Of a stretch of 64,000 nucleotides of DNA, positions 26,838-35,843 are shown one piece after another. The stretch lies in contig JAFZLD010000015.1 of NCBI GenBank assembly GCA_017553505.1, positions 62,001-126,000 of the forward strand, in the 5' to 3' direction. The notes beneath the pieces were generated by a model that searched no databases, was not told the origin of the DNA, and worked only from the letters and a program-made list of their open reading frames with translations. The DNA is from Lachnospiraceae bacterium (GTDB taxonomy: Bacteria; Bacillota; Clostridia; Lachnospirales; Lachnospiraceae). The translations under genes were made by a program, and so were the position numbers. Position 1 is the first letter of the stretch. The number at the start of each line of letters is the position of its first letter.

Positions 26838-27695
26838 ATGGAATGGATCAGTGAGAAAAATGTATTAATTGTGGGACTCGGACTTATGGGCGGAAGCTAC
26901 GCGAGAGCGCTTAAGCGTATCGGTTACCACATTCACGCAATTGATGCCAACCCCGAGTCGATAGAGTTCGGCTTATCGAAGGGTATCATCAGCAAGGGCG
27001 CGGCTTTCGACGACCCTGAGCTTATAGGGGCTGCGGATTGCATTATCATGGCGCTTTACCCCACAAAGGTTACAAAGTGGGTTGAGGACAACCAGAAGCA
27101 CTTTAAGAGCGGTGTAATGATTACGGACGTGACCGGTGTTAAGAGCCCTGTTGTGTACGATATACAGAAGATTTTAAGACCCGATGCCGAGTTTATTGCG
27201 GCTCACCCCATGGCAGGACGTGAGGTATACGGTGTCAAGAACAGCGATGACAAGATTTTCAGAGATGCGAACTTTATCGTGGTTCCCACGGAAGCCAACA
27301 GCGGTGAGGCTATCAGATGGTGCGAGAACCTCGGCGGACTTCTTGGATTCAATCGTATATCCGTTCTTTCGCCGGAAGAGCATGACAGTATGATTGCGTA
27401 TGTGTCTCAGCTTACTCACTGCATTGCGGTAGCGCTTATGACATGTGACGACGATGAGAACCTTGTGAACTACACAGGTGACTCCTTCAGAGACCTTACA
27501 AGAATTGCGAACATCAACGAGAATATGTGGTCGGAGCTTTTCTTTTTAAACAAAGAGGCGCTGCTTAAACGCATGAACGATTTCATGGATGAGATGAGCG
27601 AGCTTAAGTGCATGATTGAAGAAGAAGACGAGGCGGGCATCAAGGAAAAGATGAGACTGTCCACCAAGAGAAGAGCGAGGTTTAATAAAGAATGA
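26838..27695 (+). CDS. tyrA: Prephenate dehydrogenase
   Basis: 285 aa. NAD-dependent conversion of prephenate to 4-hydroxyphenylpyruvate. Rossmann start LIVGLGLMGGSYARAL; AHPMAGRE (substrate-site His) and SQLTHCIAVAL follow. It lacks a C-terminal ACT domain. It overlaps aroF by 4 nt (ATGA), so the two are coupled. Confidence 0.94.
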   Translation: MEWISEKNVLIVGLGLMGGSYARALKRIGYHIHAIDANPESIEFGLSKGIISKGAAFDDPELIGAADCIIMALYPTKVTKWVEDNQKHFKSGVMITDVTGVKSPVVYDIQKILRPDAEFIAAHPMAGREVYGVKNSDDKIFRDANFIVVPTEANSGEAIRWCENLGGLLGFNRISVLSPEEHDSMIAYVSQLTHCIAVALMTCDDDENLVNYTGDSFRDLTRIANINENMWSELFFLNKEALLKRMNDFMDEMSELKCMIEEEDEAGIKEKMRLSTKRRARFNKE

Positions 27696-28726
27696 ATATG
27701 AATTTTGAATTCGTAAGAAGGCTTGCGCTTCCCGCGGAGATTAAAGAGATGTGTCCGCTGACTTCCGAAGCTGAGAGGATAGTGGAGGAGAAAAAAACAG
27801 CACTGGAAGCTGTATTTTCGGGCAGAAGCGATAAGCTGATTCTTATCATAGGTCCTTGCTCCGCAGATAATGAGGACAGCGTAATAGACTATATTTCGAG
27901 ACTTGTGCCGGTGCAGGAGAAGGTCAAGGATAAGATTCTTATCGTGCCTCGAATCTACACCAATAAGCCCCGTACCACGGGCGAAGGCTATAAGGGAATG
28001 CTTCACCAGCCCAATCCCAATGAAAAGTCGGACCTTTTCAAGGGTATCATCGCTACGAGACATATGCATATGAGAGCGGTGGAGGAGACAGGCTTCGCGT
28101 GTGCGGATGAGATGCTTTATCCGGAGAATTATCAGTACCTTGATGACTTACTCGTATATGTGGCAGTCGGCGCAAGAAGCGTTGAGGACCAGCAGCACAG
28201 ACTTACCGCCAGCGGAATATGTGCGCCCGTAGGTATGAAGAACCCTACCAGCGGCGATTATGATGTAATGCTCAATGCCATACTTGCGGCTCAGCATCCG
28301 CATGCTTTTATCTACAGAGGCTGGGAGGTTAAGTCGACCGGTAACCCTTATGCACACGCTATACTGCGCGGTTACACCAATAAGCACGGCGAGTCCCTTC
28401 CCAACTACCATTATGAGGATCTTACCAGACTGTTACGTCAGTACGGAGAGAGACAGCTTCAGAACCCGGCAGTGATAATTGATACCAACCACGCCAATTC
28501 CGGCAAGGATCCTTTTGAACAGCCCCGTATTATTAACGATGTCATCAATTCCATGAAACACAACGACGAGGTAAGAAAGCTGGTTAAAGGCTTCATGGTA
28601 GAAAGCTATATCGAGGACGGTCGCCAGGCAGTTAACGGCGGAGTGTACGGTAAGTCCATTACCGATGCGTGCCTTGGCTGGGAGAAGAGCGAGAGGCTTA
28701 TACTTGAACTTGCAGAAAATTTGTAA
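27692..28726 (+). CDS. aroF: 3-deoxy-7-phosphoheptulonate (DAHP) synthase, class I (AroFGH type)
   Basis: 344 aa. Commits PEP plus erythrose-4-P to the shikimate pathway. Motifs: IGPCSADNEDS, RIYTNKPRTTGEGYKGM (the KPRT signature), ICAPVGMKNPTSGDY, and IDTNHANSGKDP with the metal His. It is related to E. coli AroF/G/H rather than the short AroG-type enzymes of Bacillus. Placing the first pathway enzyme last in a Tyr/Phe-attenuated operon makes leader control act on pathway entry. Isozyme letter is nominal. Confidence 0.94.
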   Translation: MNMNFEFVRRLALPAEIKEMCPLTSEAERIVEEKKTALEAVFSGRSDKLILIIGPCSADNEDSVIDYISRLVPVQEKVKDKILIVPRIYTNKPRTTGEGYKGMLHQPNPNEKSDLFKGIIATRHMHMRAVEETGFACADEMLYPENYQYLDDLLVYVAVGARSVEDQQHRLTASGICAPVGMKNPTSGDYDVMLNAILAAQHPHAFIYRGWEVKSTGNPYAHAILRGYTNKHGESLPNYHYEDLTRLLRQYGERQLQNPAVIIDTNHANSGKDPFEQPRIINDVINSMKHNDEVRKLVKGFMVESYIEDGRQAVNGGVYGKSITDACLGWEKSERLILELAENL

Positions 28727-28732
28727 TAATCC

Positions 28733-28762
28733 TTGACTTTTGTCTGTAAGCTATGCTATAAC
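28733..28762 (+). promoter_or_regulatory. Promoter of the T-box/trpB2 unit
   Basis: TTGACT (28733-28738), 18-nt spacer, TATAAC (28757-28762), just upstream of the T-box 5' end. Confidence 0.75.
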
Positions 28763-28767
28763 AGTTT

Positions 28768-29028
28768 AAACCGATGAAGGAGAGAAGTAATCTCTTGGAT
28801 ATCAGTCACAGAGAATCGCAGGCGGTGAGATTGCGATACCAAGACAAGAGACGAATGGACTCCCGAGGGCCGAGGGAAAAGGTTACTTAGTATCGAGGCC
28901 GGGGTAAGATTCCCCGTAATCAAAAATCCGCATATGTATGTATGCATGAGCGGGTACGCGTTAGTACCAAGCAGGGTGGCACCGCAGGATAATTCCTGTC
29001 CCGGCAGAAACTGTCGGGACTTTTTTTG
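28768..29028 (+). ncRNA. T-box riboswitch, tryptophan-specific
   Basis: The 5' end AAACCGATGAAGGAGAGAAG is a classic T-box stem I base. The T-box itself, AGGGTGGCACCGC, is at 28973-28985. A terminator follows with GTCCCGGCAG (28998-29007) and CTGTCGGGAC (29011-29020), then T7. The probable specifier is TGG (28856-28858, in GAATGGAC), i.e. Trp. The variable base in TGGC is C, which matches the G73 discriminator of tRNA-Trp. The downstream gene is a tryptophan synthase beta chain, in agreement. Uncharged tRNA-Trp would stabilise the antiterminator. Confidence 0.93.
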
Positions 29029-29078
29029 TACTTAAAAGTATGATAGGTCCCGATCCACACGCGAAAGGAGACAGAAAA

Positions 29079-30449
29079 ATGTCAAAAGAAATCCCTTACA
29101 AAATTTATCTTGAAGAAAACGAAATGCCTAAGAGCTGGTACAACCTTCGTGCCGACATGAAGAAGAAACCGGCACCCTTACTTAATCCCGGCACTCATCA
29201 GCCCATGACTGCAGAGGAACTCTCCGTAGTATTCTGTGATGAGCTTGTTAAGCAGGAACTTGACAACGACACAAGATTCTACGAGATTCCCGAAGAAATC
29301 AGAAACTTCTACAAGATGTATCGTCCCGCACCCTTGGTACGTGCATATTGCCTTGAAAAGAAATTAGGCACCCCCGCACATATCTACTACAAGTTCGAGG
29401 GTAACAATACAAGCGGAAGCCACAAGCTTAATTCGGCAATCGCTCAGGCTTATTACGCTAAGAAGCAGGGCCTTAAGGGCGTTACCACAGAGACCGGTGC
29501 AGGTCAGTGGGGTACCGCTTTATCAATGGCTTGTTCATATTTTGACCTTGACTGTAAGGTATTCATGGTTAAGGTATCTTACGAGCAGAAGCCTTTCAGA
29601 CGCGAAGTTATGCGTACTTACGGAGCTTCCGTAACACCTTCGCCTTCAGAGACCACAGAAGTAGGTAAGAAGATTCTTGCCGAGCATCCCGGTACCACAG
29701 GTTCCCTTGGATGTGCTATCTCCGAGGCTGTTGAAGTTGCAGTCGGAACTCCCGGCTACAGATACGTACTCGGAAGCGTTTTGAACCAGGTTTTACTCCA
29801 CCAGTCCGTAATCGGTCTTGAGACCAAGGCCGCACTTGATAAATACGGCATCAAGGCTGACGTTGTAATCGGCTGCGCAGGCGGCGGTTCCAACCTCGGC
29901 GGACTTATCGCTCCTTTCATGGGCGAGAAGCTTCGCGGTGAGGCTGACTACCGGATTATTGCAGTTGAGCCCGCATCCTGTCCGAGTCTTACCAGAGGTG
30001 TATACGCTTACGACTTCTGCGATACCGGTATGGTTTGCCCTCTTGCCAAGATGTATACTTTAGGCAGCGACTTTATCCCCGCTCCCAATCACGCAGGCGG
30101 CTTAAGATACCACGGCATGAGCTCCATTCTTTCCGAGCTTTACGATCAGGGTCTTATGGAAGCAAGAAGCGTTAAGCAGACCGACGTATTCGAAGCTGCT
30201 GAGATGTTTGCCCGCGTTGAGGGTATCCTTCCCGCTCCCGAAAGCTCACACGCTATCCGCGCAGCAATCGACGAGGCGCTTAAGTGCAAGGAAACCGGCG
30301 AAGAAAAGAATATCGTCTTCGGCCTCACCGGCACCGGCTACTTTGACATGGTTGCTTATGAAAAGTTCCACGACGGCAAGATGGACGATTACATCCCCAC
30401 CGATGAAGAACTTGCCAAATTCAGAGCAAGACTTCCCAAGGTTGATTAA
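29079..30449 (+). CDS. trpB: Tryptophan synthase beta chain type 2 (TrpB2)
   Basis: 456 aa from ATG 29079 (GAAAGGAG upstream; in-frame ATG 29040 lacks a site and abuts the T-box terminator). PLP enzyme joining indole and serine. Length and motifs are of the TrpB2 branch: GNNTSGSHKLNSAIAQAYYA (PLP-Lys), ETGAGQWGTAL and GCAGGGSNLGGL (phosphate loop). TrpB2 often stands alone without trpA, as here, and can act as an indole salvage enzyme. Controlled by the Trp T-box. Confidence 0.95.
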   Translation: MSKEIPYKIYLEENEMPKSWYNLRADMKKKPAPLLNPGTHQPMTAEELSVVFCDELVKQELDNDTRFYEIPEEIRNFYKMYRPAPLVRAYCLEKKLGTPAHIYYKFEGNNTSGSHKLNSAIAQAYYAKKQGLKGVTTETGAGQWGTALSMACSYFDLDCKVFMVKVSYEQKPFRREVMRTYGASVTPSPSETTEVGKKILAEHPGTTGSLGCAISEAVEVAVGTPGYRYVLGSVLNQVLLHQSVIGLETKAALDKYGIKADVVIGCAGGGSNLGGLIAPFMGEKLRGEADYRIIAVEPASCPSLTRGVYAYDFCDTGMVCPLAKMYTLGSDFIPAPNHAGGLRYHGMSSILSELYDQGLMEARSVKQTDVFEAAEMFARVEGILPAPESSHAIRAAIDEALKCKETGEEKNIVFGLTGTGYFDMVAYEKFHDGKMDDYIPTDEELAKFRARLPKVD

Positions 30450-30467
30450 TAAGAGAATAAAGCTTTT

Positions 30468-30499
30468 GAGCCCCGCCAAACCGGCAGGGCTCTTTTTTT
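30468..30499 (+). terminator. Terminator after trpB2
   Basis: GAGCCCCGCC and CCGGCAGGGCTC arms around AAA, then T7. Confidence 0.88.
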
Positions 30500-30567
30500 G
30501 ACCAAAGAAAGTTTCCGTAAATGGTGAAAAATGAGAAGTAAACAGCATTTTTTGATATGCGCGTTCT

Positions 30568-30596
30568 TTGACCGATGTGTTACCATACTGTAAAAT
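30568..30596 (+). promoter_or_regulatory. Promoter of GH43 gene
   Basis: TTGACC (30568-30573), 17-nt spacer, TAAAAT (30591-30596), 29 nt before the start. Confidence 0.7.
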
Positions 30597-30624
30597 TGCA
30601 CAGAGTATTGATTAGGAGAAAAGT

Positions 30625-31611
30625 ATGAGTCAAGAGAGAAAACCTTTGGTTACACACATTTTCACAGCAGATCCGTCGGCACATGTATTTGACGGTAAGA
30701 TATACATCTATCCTTCGCACGACATCCCTCATGAAGGTGAGGACAATGACAGTGGCGATGAGTACAGAATGGAAGATTATCACATTCTTTCCATGGATGA
30801 CCTCGATGCCAAGTGCGTAGACAACGGCGAGGCTCTTCACGTAAGAGACGTTAAGTGGGCCAGCAAGCAGATGTGGGCTCCCGACGTTGCATTTAAGAAC
30901 GACACTTATTATCTTTATTTCCCTGCACGTGACAAGGAAGGCTTATTCAGAATCGGCGTTGCCACTTCCAAGTCTCCCGTAGGACCTTTCAAGGCAGAGG
31001 ACAACTACATTCAGGGAAGCTACAGCATCGATCCCGCTTCTTTTGTAGATGAAGACGGACGTGCATATCTTTACTACGGCGGTCTCTGGGGAGGCCAGCT
31101 CGACAACTGGAAGAAGGGCTACTACGATGCCAAGGATTGCCAGTTAGAGGGTTCGATTAATCCCGACGAGGCAGCTCAGGGACCTATGTTCGCAGAGCTT
31201 AACGACGACATGGTTTCCTTTAAGACCGAGCCCAAGAATCTTACCATTCTTGATGAGAACGGCGAGCCAATCAAGGTAGGAGACGAGGACAGACGCTACT
31301 TCGAAGGTCCTTGGATGCACAAGTACAACGGCAAATATTATCTTTCATACTCAACCGGTACCACACACTACCTTGTATACGCTACTTCCGACAGCCCCGC
31401 AGGTCCTTTCACCTACGGAGGACGTATCATGGAGCCTGTACTCGGCTGGACTACTCACCACTCAATCGTTGAATACAAGGGTAAGTGGTATTTGTTCTAT
31501 CACGATTGCGAGCTTTCAAACGGTATCAACCACAGAAGATGCGTTAAGTTTACCGAGCTTAAGTACAATCCCGACGGAAGCATTATTACAATCAAGCCTT
31601 ACGAAAAGTAA
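30625..31611 (+). CDS. GH43 family glycosidase (beta-xylosidase / alpha-L-arabinofuranosidase)
   Basis: 328 aa, single five-bladed propeller domain. Candidate catalytic residues in the usual GH43 order: Asp in TADPSAHVFDGKIYIYPS (base), Asp in YSIDPASFVDEDGR (pKa modulator) and Glu in YFEGPWMHKYNGKYYLSYS (acid). The terminal HSIVEYKGKWYLFYHD is characteristic. No signal peptide, so it acts on imported xylo- or arabinoxylo-oligosaccharides in the cytoplasm. Its neighbours are an ABC sugar importer and a GH10 xylanase. GH43 specificity cannot be fixed by sequence alone. Confidence 0.9.
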   Translation: MSQERKPLVTHIFTADPSAHVFDGKIYIYPSHDIPHEGEDNDSGDEYRMEDYHILSMDDLDAKCVDNGEALHVRDVKWASKQMWAPDVAFKNDTYYLYFPARDKEGLFRIGVATSKSPVGPFKAEDNYIQGSYSIDPASFVDEDGRAYLYYGGLWGGQLDNWKKGYYDAKDCQLEGSINPDEAAQGPMFAELNDDMVSFKTEPKNLTILDENGEPIKVGDEDRRYFEGPWMHKYNGKYYLSYSTGTTHYLVYATSDSPAGPFTYGGRIMEPVLGWTTHHSIVEYKGKWYLFYHDCELSNGINHRRCVKFTELKYNPDGSIITIKPYEK

Positions 31612-31634
31612 AATTTTTACATATTGTACACATT

Positions 31635-31667
31635 GCCCCATTCTCATTGCGAGGATGGGGCTTTTTG
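31635..31667 (+). terminator. Terminator after GH43 gene
   Basis: GCCCCATTCTC and GAGGATGGGGC arms, loop ATTGC, then TTTTT. Confidence 0.9.
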
Positions 31668-31913
31668 TATGTTTCTCAAGCATTTTATTGACACCTGTTG
31701 AACAGATTGCTATCGCAAGTAAAAATAATGCTTGTCGCGAGCGCGCAGATTGCACAAAAGTAAAACGTTTTTTAGTGAAAAAACGTACAATAAGTAAAAA
31801 ATGTACTTGTAGAAGTAAAAAAATATCATTCACTTAAGACAAAATTTGTAACAAAATAAGACATACAGTGCGGAATGAGTCCAATTGTGGGAAAATTTGA
31901 AGCAAAGCACCGA
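31668..31913. other. AT-rich intergenic leader of the lipoprotein gene
   Basis: No gene seen. It contains a perfect A/T hairpin (ACGTTTTTT at 31765-31773, AAAAAACGT at 31778-31786), which could be an operator or weak terminator, and a TTGACA-like word near 31690 with no good -10 partner. Confidence 0.4.
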
Positions 31914-32471
31914 ATGTATATGAGGGTTAAAAAATCTTTAGTTCTTTTGCTGACATTTAGCATAATGGTTGCAGTCTTTACAGGATGCTCCAAGAGTAAT
32001 AGTCCTCTCACCGGAGAGTGGGCATACTTACATGACAAGGAAACCGCCGCATTCACGGTTACATCCAAGGGCAAAGCGGTTTTGGACGGCACCGAGTATG
32101 ATTGCAAATATGATGATTCCTTCATAACTTTGTCAGCTTCCGATTCCAACACTAAGAAACTCAGATACATACTTACGGACGAAGGTTTGATTCTTTACAA
32201 ATCAACTGACTATACATATTCCGGTGAAGGCACTCCTACTGATGTAGTAGGCCACTGGGAAGATACGAAAGACAGCTGGAGTTATGACTTTACTTCAGAC
32301 GGTGCATTTGTCGAAGACGGTTTCTTTTCCGGAAAATACACGGTTAACACTTCGGAGGGCACGATAGTCCTTGATTACAACGAAGACTTCGACGACACGA
32401 CGATTTACTACACCTTATCGGGTAACACGATTACAATCGAGTACCCGTGGAAGATGGTAAAGCTTCACTAA
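31914..32471 (+). CDS. Small lipoprotein with beta-strand repeats (DUF5640-like)
   Basis: About 185 aa if started at ATG 31914 or 31920; an in-frame ATG at 31875 would add 13 residues before the signal. Lipobox VFTGC follows a KKSLVLLLTFSIMVAV core, so the mature protein is a lipid-anchored extracellular protein. Two related segments, PLTGEWAYLHDKETAAFTVT and DVVGHWEDTKDSWSYDFTSD, suggest a duplicated small beta-barrel fold. It precedes the sugar-binding protein but has no clear carbohydrate motif. Weak ribosome binding site. Confidence 0.7.
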   Translation: MYMRVKKSLVLLLTFSIMVAVFTGCSKSNSPLTGEWAYLHDKETAAFTVTSKGKAVLDGTEYDCKYDDSFITLSASDSNTKKLRYILTDEGLILYKSTDYTYSGEGTPTDVVGHWEDTKDSWSYDFTSDGAFVEDGFFSGKYTVNTSEGTIVLDYNEDFDDTTIYYTLSGNTITIEYPWKMVKLH

Positions 32472-32535
32472 TTTCGGATATAGGGGGCTGTCCCCTTTAT
32501 CAATACAAACTTATTTTTTCTAAAGGAGGAAAATT

Positions 32536-33867
32536 ATGAAAAAATTTGTTGCTATGGTTTTAGCAGCAGCCATGGTATGCGGCCTTTGCGCATGTGGCGA
32601 AACTAAGACAGAAACAAGCACAAGCACAGCTACAAGCACCAGCACTGTAGAAGCCAGCACAGAGACTTCTACCGAGCCTGCTCCCGAACCCGCTACAGAC
32701 GAGCAGATCTCTCTTAAGATGTGGTGTATCGCTACTGAGAGCGATTCCAACTACCCTGCTTACAAGCAGGCTATCGAAGAGGTTACAGCAGCTCATCCCG
32801 AAATCAACTTCGAGTGGGAAGCTACCGAGAACGAAGCTTACAAGACAAAGATTAAGGCAGCTGCAGCAGCTAACGAGCTTCCTGACATCTTCTTTACTTG
32901 GGGCGGCGCATTCCTTGGCGATTTCGTTAAGGCTGATCGCGTTTACTGCTTAGACGATGCTTACAAGGCATTCACAGCAGACCTTCCCGAGTCTATGCTT
33001 GACAACACCACATACGGTGGCAAGCACTACGGTGTTCCGCTTACCATGAACGTTGTTGGCTTATTCGCTAACATGGACATGCTTGCAGAAGTTGGATACA
33101 CAGAAGTACCCAAGACTTATGACGAACTCATCGATTGCTGCGATAAGCTTGTTGCAGCAGGCAAGATTCCTTTCGGATGCTCCGGTAAGGAAACATGGTG
33201 TGTAACCGAGTACATCGAGCCCCTTCTTGAGAAGACCATCGGTGCAGGCGAACTCGCTAAGATTTTTGCAAAAGAATCTACTTGGAACAACGAAGACATC
33301 AAGAAAGCTATCGGCTACTTCCAGGAATGGATTGCTAAGGGCTACTTCGATCCTTCAGGTATTTCACTTGGTAACGACGAAGTTAAGAACAACTTCCTCC
33401 AGGGTAAGTACGCATTCTACCAGAATGGTACATGGAACTGTGGTGATGTTGCAGCAGCAAGCTTCAAGTCTGCAGTATCTGAGTTCCCTGTAATTGACTC
33501 CAGCAAGTCAGCTCTTGGTCAGCTCATCGGCGGACCTTCCGATACACTTGCAGTAGCAGCTTCTTCTCCTAACGCTGAAGTAGCAGCTAACTTCACATTC
33601 GAACTTGGTAGAGCAATCTGCCACTACAGCTATCTTGCAGGTTCAGGTCTTCCTTCTTGGAAGGTAGATTACGAGACTCCTGATGTTAACCCTCTTACTC
33701 AGGCAGTTGCAGAAATCTGTAACAAGGCTACCGGTTATGTTCTTTTCGGCGATACCGCTATGGACGCTGATACCGCACAGATCTATCTTGACTACGTAAG
33801 CCAGATTTACGGCAGCGAGATTGACGGCGATGGATTTGTATCCGGCTTAACAGATGATATTGGCTAA
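32536..33867 (+). CDS. ABC sugar importer, extracellular solute-binding lipoprotein (family 1)
   Basis: 443 aa. Signal MKKFVAMVLAAAMVCGLCAC gives a lipidated Cys, then a Thr/Ser/Glu linker, then an SBP_bac_1 fold (KMWCIATESDSNYPAYKQAI, GKYAFYQNGTWNCGDV). It binds a sugar or oligosaccharide outside the membrane and delivers it to the permeases encoded at 33968 and 34863. Strong AAAGGAGG site. A terminator downstream would make it more abundant than the permeases. Xylo-oligosaccharide is the likely ligand from context only. No ATPase gene is adjacent; a shared MsmK-like ATPase elsewhere is probable. Confidence 0.93.
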   Translation: MKKFVAMVLAAAMVCGLCACGETKTETSTSTATSTSTVEASTETSTEPAPEPATDEQISLKMWCIATESDSNYPAYKQAIEEVTAAHPEINFEWEATENEAYKTKIKAAAAANELPDIFFTWGGAFLGDFVKADRVYCLDDAYKAFTADLPESMLDNTTYGGKHYGVPLTMNVVGLFANMDMLAEVGYTEVPKTYDELIDCCDKLVAAGKIPFGCSGKETWCVTEYIEPLLEKTIGAGELAKIFAKESTWNNEDIKKAIGYFQEWIAKGYFDPSGISLGNDEVKNNFLQGKYAFYQNGTWNCGDVAAASFKSAVSEFPVIDSSKSALGQLIGGPSDTLAVAASSPNAEVAANFTFELGRAICHYSYLAGSGLPSWKVDYETPDVNPLTQAVAEICNKATGYVLFGDTAMDADTAQIYLDYVSQIYGSEIDGDGFVSGLTDDIG

Positions 33868-33903
33868 TTGAAGCTTAAACATCAAAACATCTAAGTAAGA
33901 TGT

Positions 33904-33952
33904 AGGCGGCCTTTTACGGACCGGTAAAGGTACGGAGAGGCCGCCTTTTTTG
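33904..33952 (+). terminator. Attenuating terminator between binding protein and permeases
   Basis: GGCGGCCT (33905-33912) pairs with AGGCCGCC (33938-33945). An inner CTTTTAC/GGTAAAG arm extends the hairpin; TTTTTT follows. Confidence 0.85.
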
Positions 33953-33967
33953 AAAGGTAATATTAGG

Positions 33968-34861
33968 ATGAATAAAAAAGTCAAAAACGGTATCAATATA
34001 TTTTTGTTTTTGCTTCCCGGCTTGGCATTGTTCATTGGGGTTTTGATTGCTCCCATTTTCATGTCATTCAGATACAGTCTCCATGACATGAGTCTGTTAG
34101 ACCCTTTGACCAAAGAAAATTATATTGGCTTTAATAACTACGTTAAATTATTTACAAGCGGAAGTATCCATTTCCCCAAAGCGCTGCTTAATTCACTGCT
34201 TCTTGCGGCATTATCGGTGTTTATTCAGTTACCTCTTTCTTTGGGCCTTGCGCTTTTACTCGGTAAAGGTATGAAAGGTGAAAGAGGATTCTTATCGGTA
34301 TACTTTATGCCGGTACTTATTTCGACAATTATCATAGGTCAGTTATGGTTAAAAATATATAATCCCGATTACGGTTTGCTCACCAGAGCTTTATGGGCTT
34401 TGCATATTTTGCCCAAAGGCCAGCTGATTCAGTGGTTGGGAGACAAGAAAATAGCGTTAGCATCTGCGTTTGTGCCTATTTTGTGGCAGTACGTAGGCTA
34501 TCACATGTTACTTATGTATGCAGGTGTTAAGGGTGTATCCCCCGACCTTCGTGAAGCTGCAATGCTTGATGGCGCAACCGACGGTCAGATTAACAGATAC
34601 ATCGTTATCCCTTCCATTAAGCCCATCATTAAAGTCAGCGTTATTTTCGCAGTAACAGGTTCACTTAAATCTTACGACCTTATCAAGGTTCTTACCGATG
34701 GTGGTCCTAACCATGCGACAGAAGTGCCTACCACAATTATGATCAACCAGTTGATTCTTCGTAACAAAGCCGGAATGGGAAGTACGATTGCAGTTATGCT
34801 TATTGTGCTTTGCTTCTTCTTTGCACTAGTAATCAATAAGGTATTTAAGAAGGAGGATTAA
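33968..34861 (+). CDS. ABC sugar permease, MalF/UgpA-like
   Basis: 297 aa from ATG 33968 (GAAAGG upstream; an in-frame TTG at 33950 is inside the terminator). Six TM segments. EAA motif EAAMLDGATDGQINRYIVIPSIKP interacts with the ATPase. Belongs to CUT1 carbohydrate permeases. It ends 1 nt before the partner permease start. Confidence 0.93.
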   Translation: MNKKVKNGINIFLFLLPGLALFIGVLIAPIFMSFRYSLHDMSLLDPLTKENYIGFNNYVKLFTSGSIHFPKALLNSLLLAALSVFIQLPLSLGLALLLGKGMKGERGFLSVYFMPVLISTIIIGQLWLKIYNPDYGLLTRALWALHILPKGQLIQWLGDKKIALASAFVPILWQYVGYHMLLMYAGVKGVSPDLREAAMLDGATDGQINRYIVIPSIKPIIKVSVIFAVTGSLKSYDLIKVLTDGGPNHATEVPTTIMINQLILRNKAGMGSTIAVMLIVLCFFFALVINKVFKKED

Positions 34862-34862
34862 G

Positions 34863-35735
34863 ATGGCTAAAGAATCAAAGACTCCGATGACTATCGATGA
34901 TTACTACATTAAGAAGACCAACCCCGTAGTTAAGGTGCTCATTTACATCTTCCTGGCATTTTGGCTCTTGGTTAACCTTTTCCCGCTTTACTGGATGTTT
35001 ACTTTTTCCTTTAAGACCAATGAGGAAATATACGGTAAAAATGTAGCCGGTTTACCTCATGAATGGAACTGGCAGTATTACAAAATAGCCATGGAAAGAG
35101 TTAACATGATTAAGCTCTTTGGTAACAGTATTCTTGTTGCGGTTATTACAATCGCAATAACAATAATTGTTTCACTTATGGCTACATACGCACTTACACG
35201 TCTTAAATGGAGAGGTCGTACACTTGTAAACAGCTTCTTTATGCTGGGACTTACCATACCGCTTCATGCGGCGTTGGTTCCCCTTTATAAGGCTATCAAG
35301 CTTGCAGGCATATTTGATACAATGTGGGCTCTCATTATTCCTTATGCAGCGTTCTCACTTGCGATGGGTATCCTTATCAGCACAGGATTTATGGGCGAGA
35401 TTCCCATGGACCTTGACGAAGCTGCTTGTATCGACGGATGCGGTGTATGGGGCACATTCATAAGAATCATCTGCCCGCTTATGACACCCGCACTTGCTAC
35501 TATCGGAATTTATACCTTCTTACAGTGCTGGAACGAGTTCCTTTTCGCAAGTACGTATACCAGCGCGTTTAAGACTATTCCCGTCGGCGTTCAGCAGTTC
35601 TTCGGTCAGCATACCACTGACTGGGGCGTTGTCGGTGCTGCACTTGTAATGGCAACTTTCCCTACACTTCTTATCTACGTATTCTTAAGCAGAAAGATTC
35701 AGGAAAGCTTCATGGCAGGCGCTATCAAAGGTTAA
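34863..35735 (+). CDS. ABC sugar permease, MalG/UgpE-like
   Basis: 290 aa. Six TM segments. EAA motif DEAACIDGCGVWGTFIRIICPL. Pairs with the preceding permease to form the CUT1 channel. A terminator follows at 35751-35795, so the sensor/regulator pair is a separate unit. Confidence 0.93.
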   Translation: MAKESKTPMTIDDYYIKKTNPVVKVLIYIFLAFWLLVNLFPLYWMFTFSFKTNEEIYGKNVAGLPHEWNWQYYKIAMERVNMIKLFGNSILVAVITIAITIIVSLMATYALTRLKWRGRTLVNSFFMLGLTIPLHAALVPLYKAIKLAGIFDTMWALIIPYAAFSLAMGILISTGFMGEIPMDLDEAACIDGCGVWGTFIRIICPLMTPALATIGIYTFLQCWNEFLFASTYTSAFKTIPVGVQQFFGQHTTDWGVVGAALVMATFPTLLIYVFLSRKIQESFMAGAIKG

Positions 35736-35750
35736 TAAAGATTTTAAAGA

Positions 35751-35795
35751 AGTCATCAGTCGACGTTAAAACGTTTTGTCTGATGGCTTTTTTTG
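35751..35795 (+). terminator. Terminator after importer operon
   Basis: AGTCATCAG (35751-35759) pairs with CTGATGGCT (35780-35788), with inner ACGTT/AACGT, then T-run. Confidence 0.8.
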
Positions 35796-35843
35796 TCGTG
35801 TCGTGGTAAACTGTTTGTGTATTATTTCGGGGCGGTGGATTAA

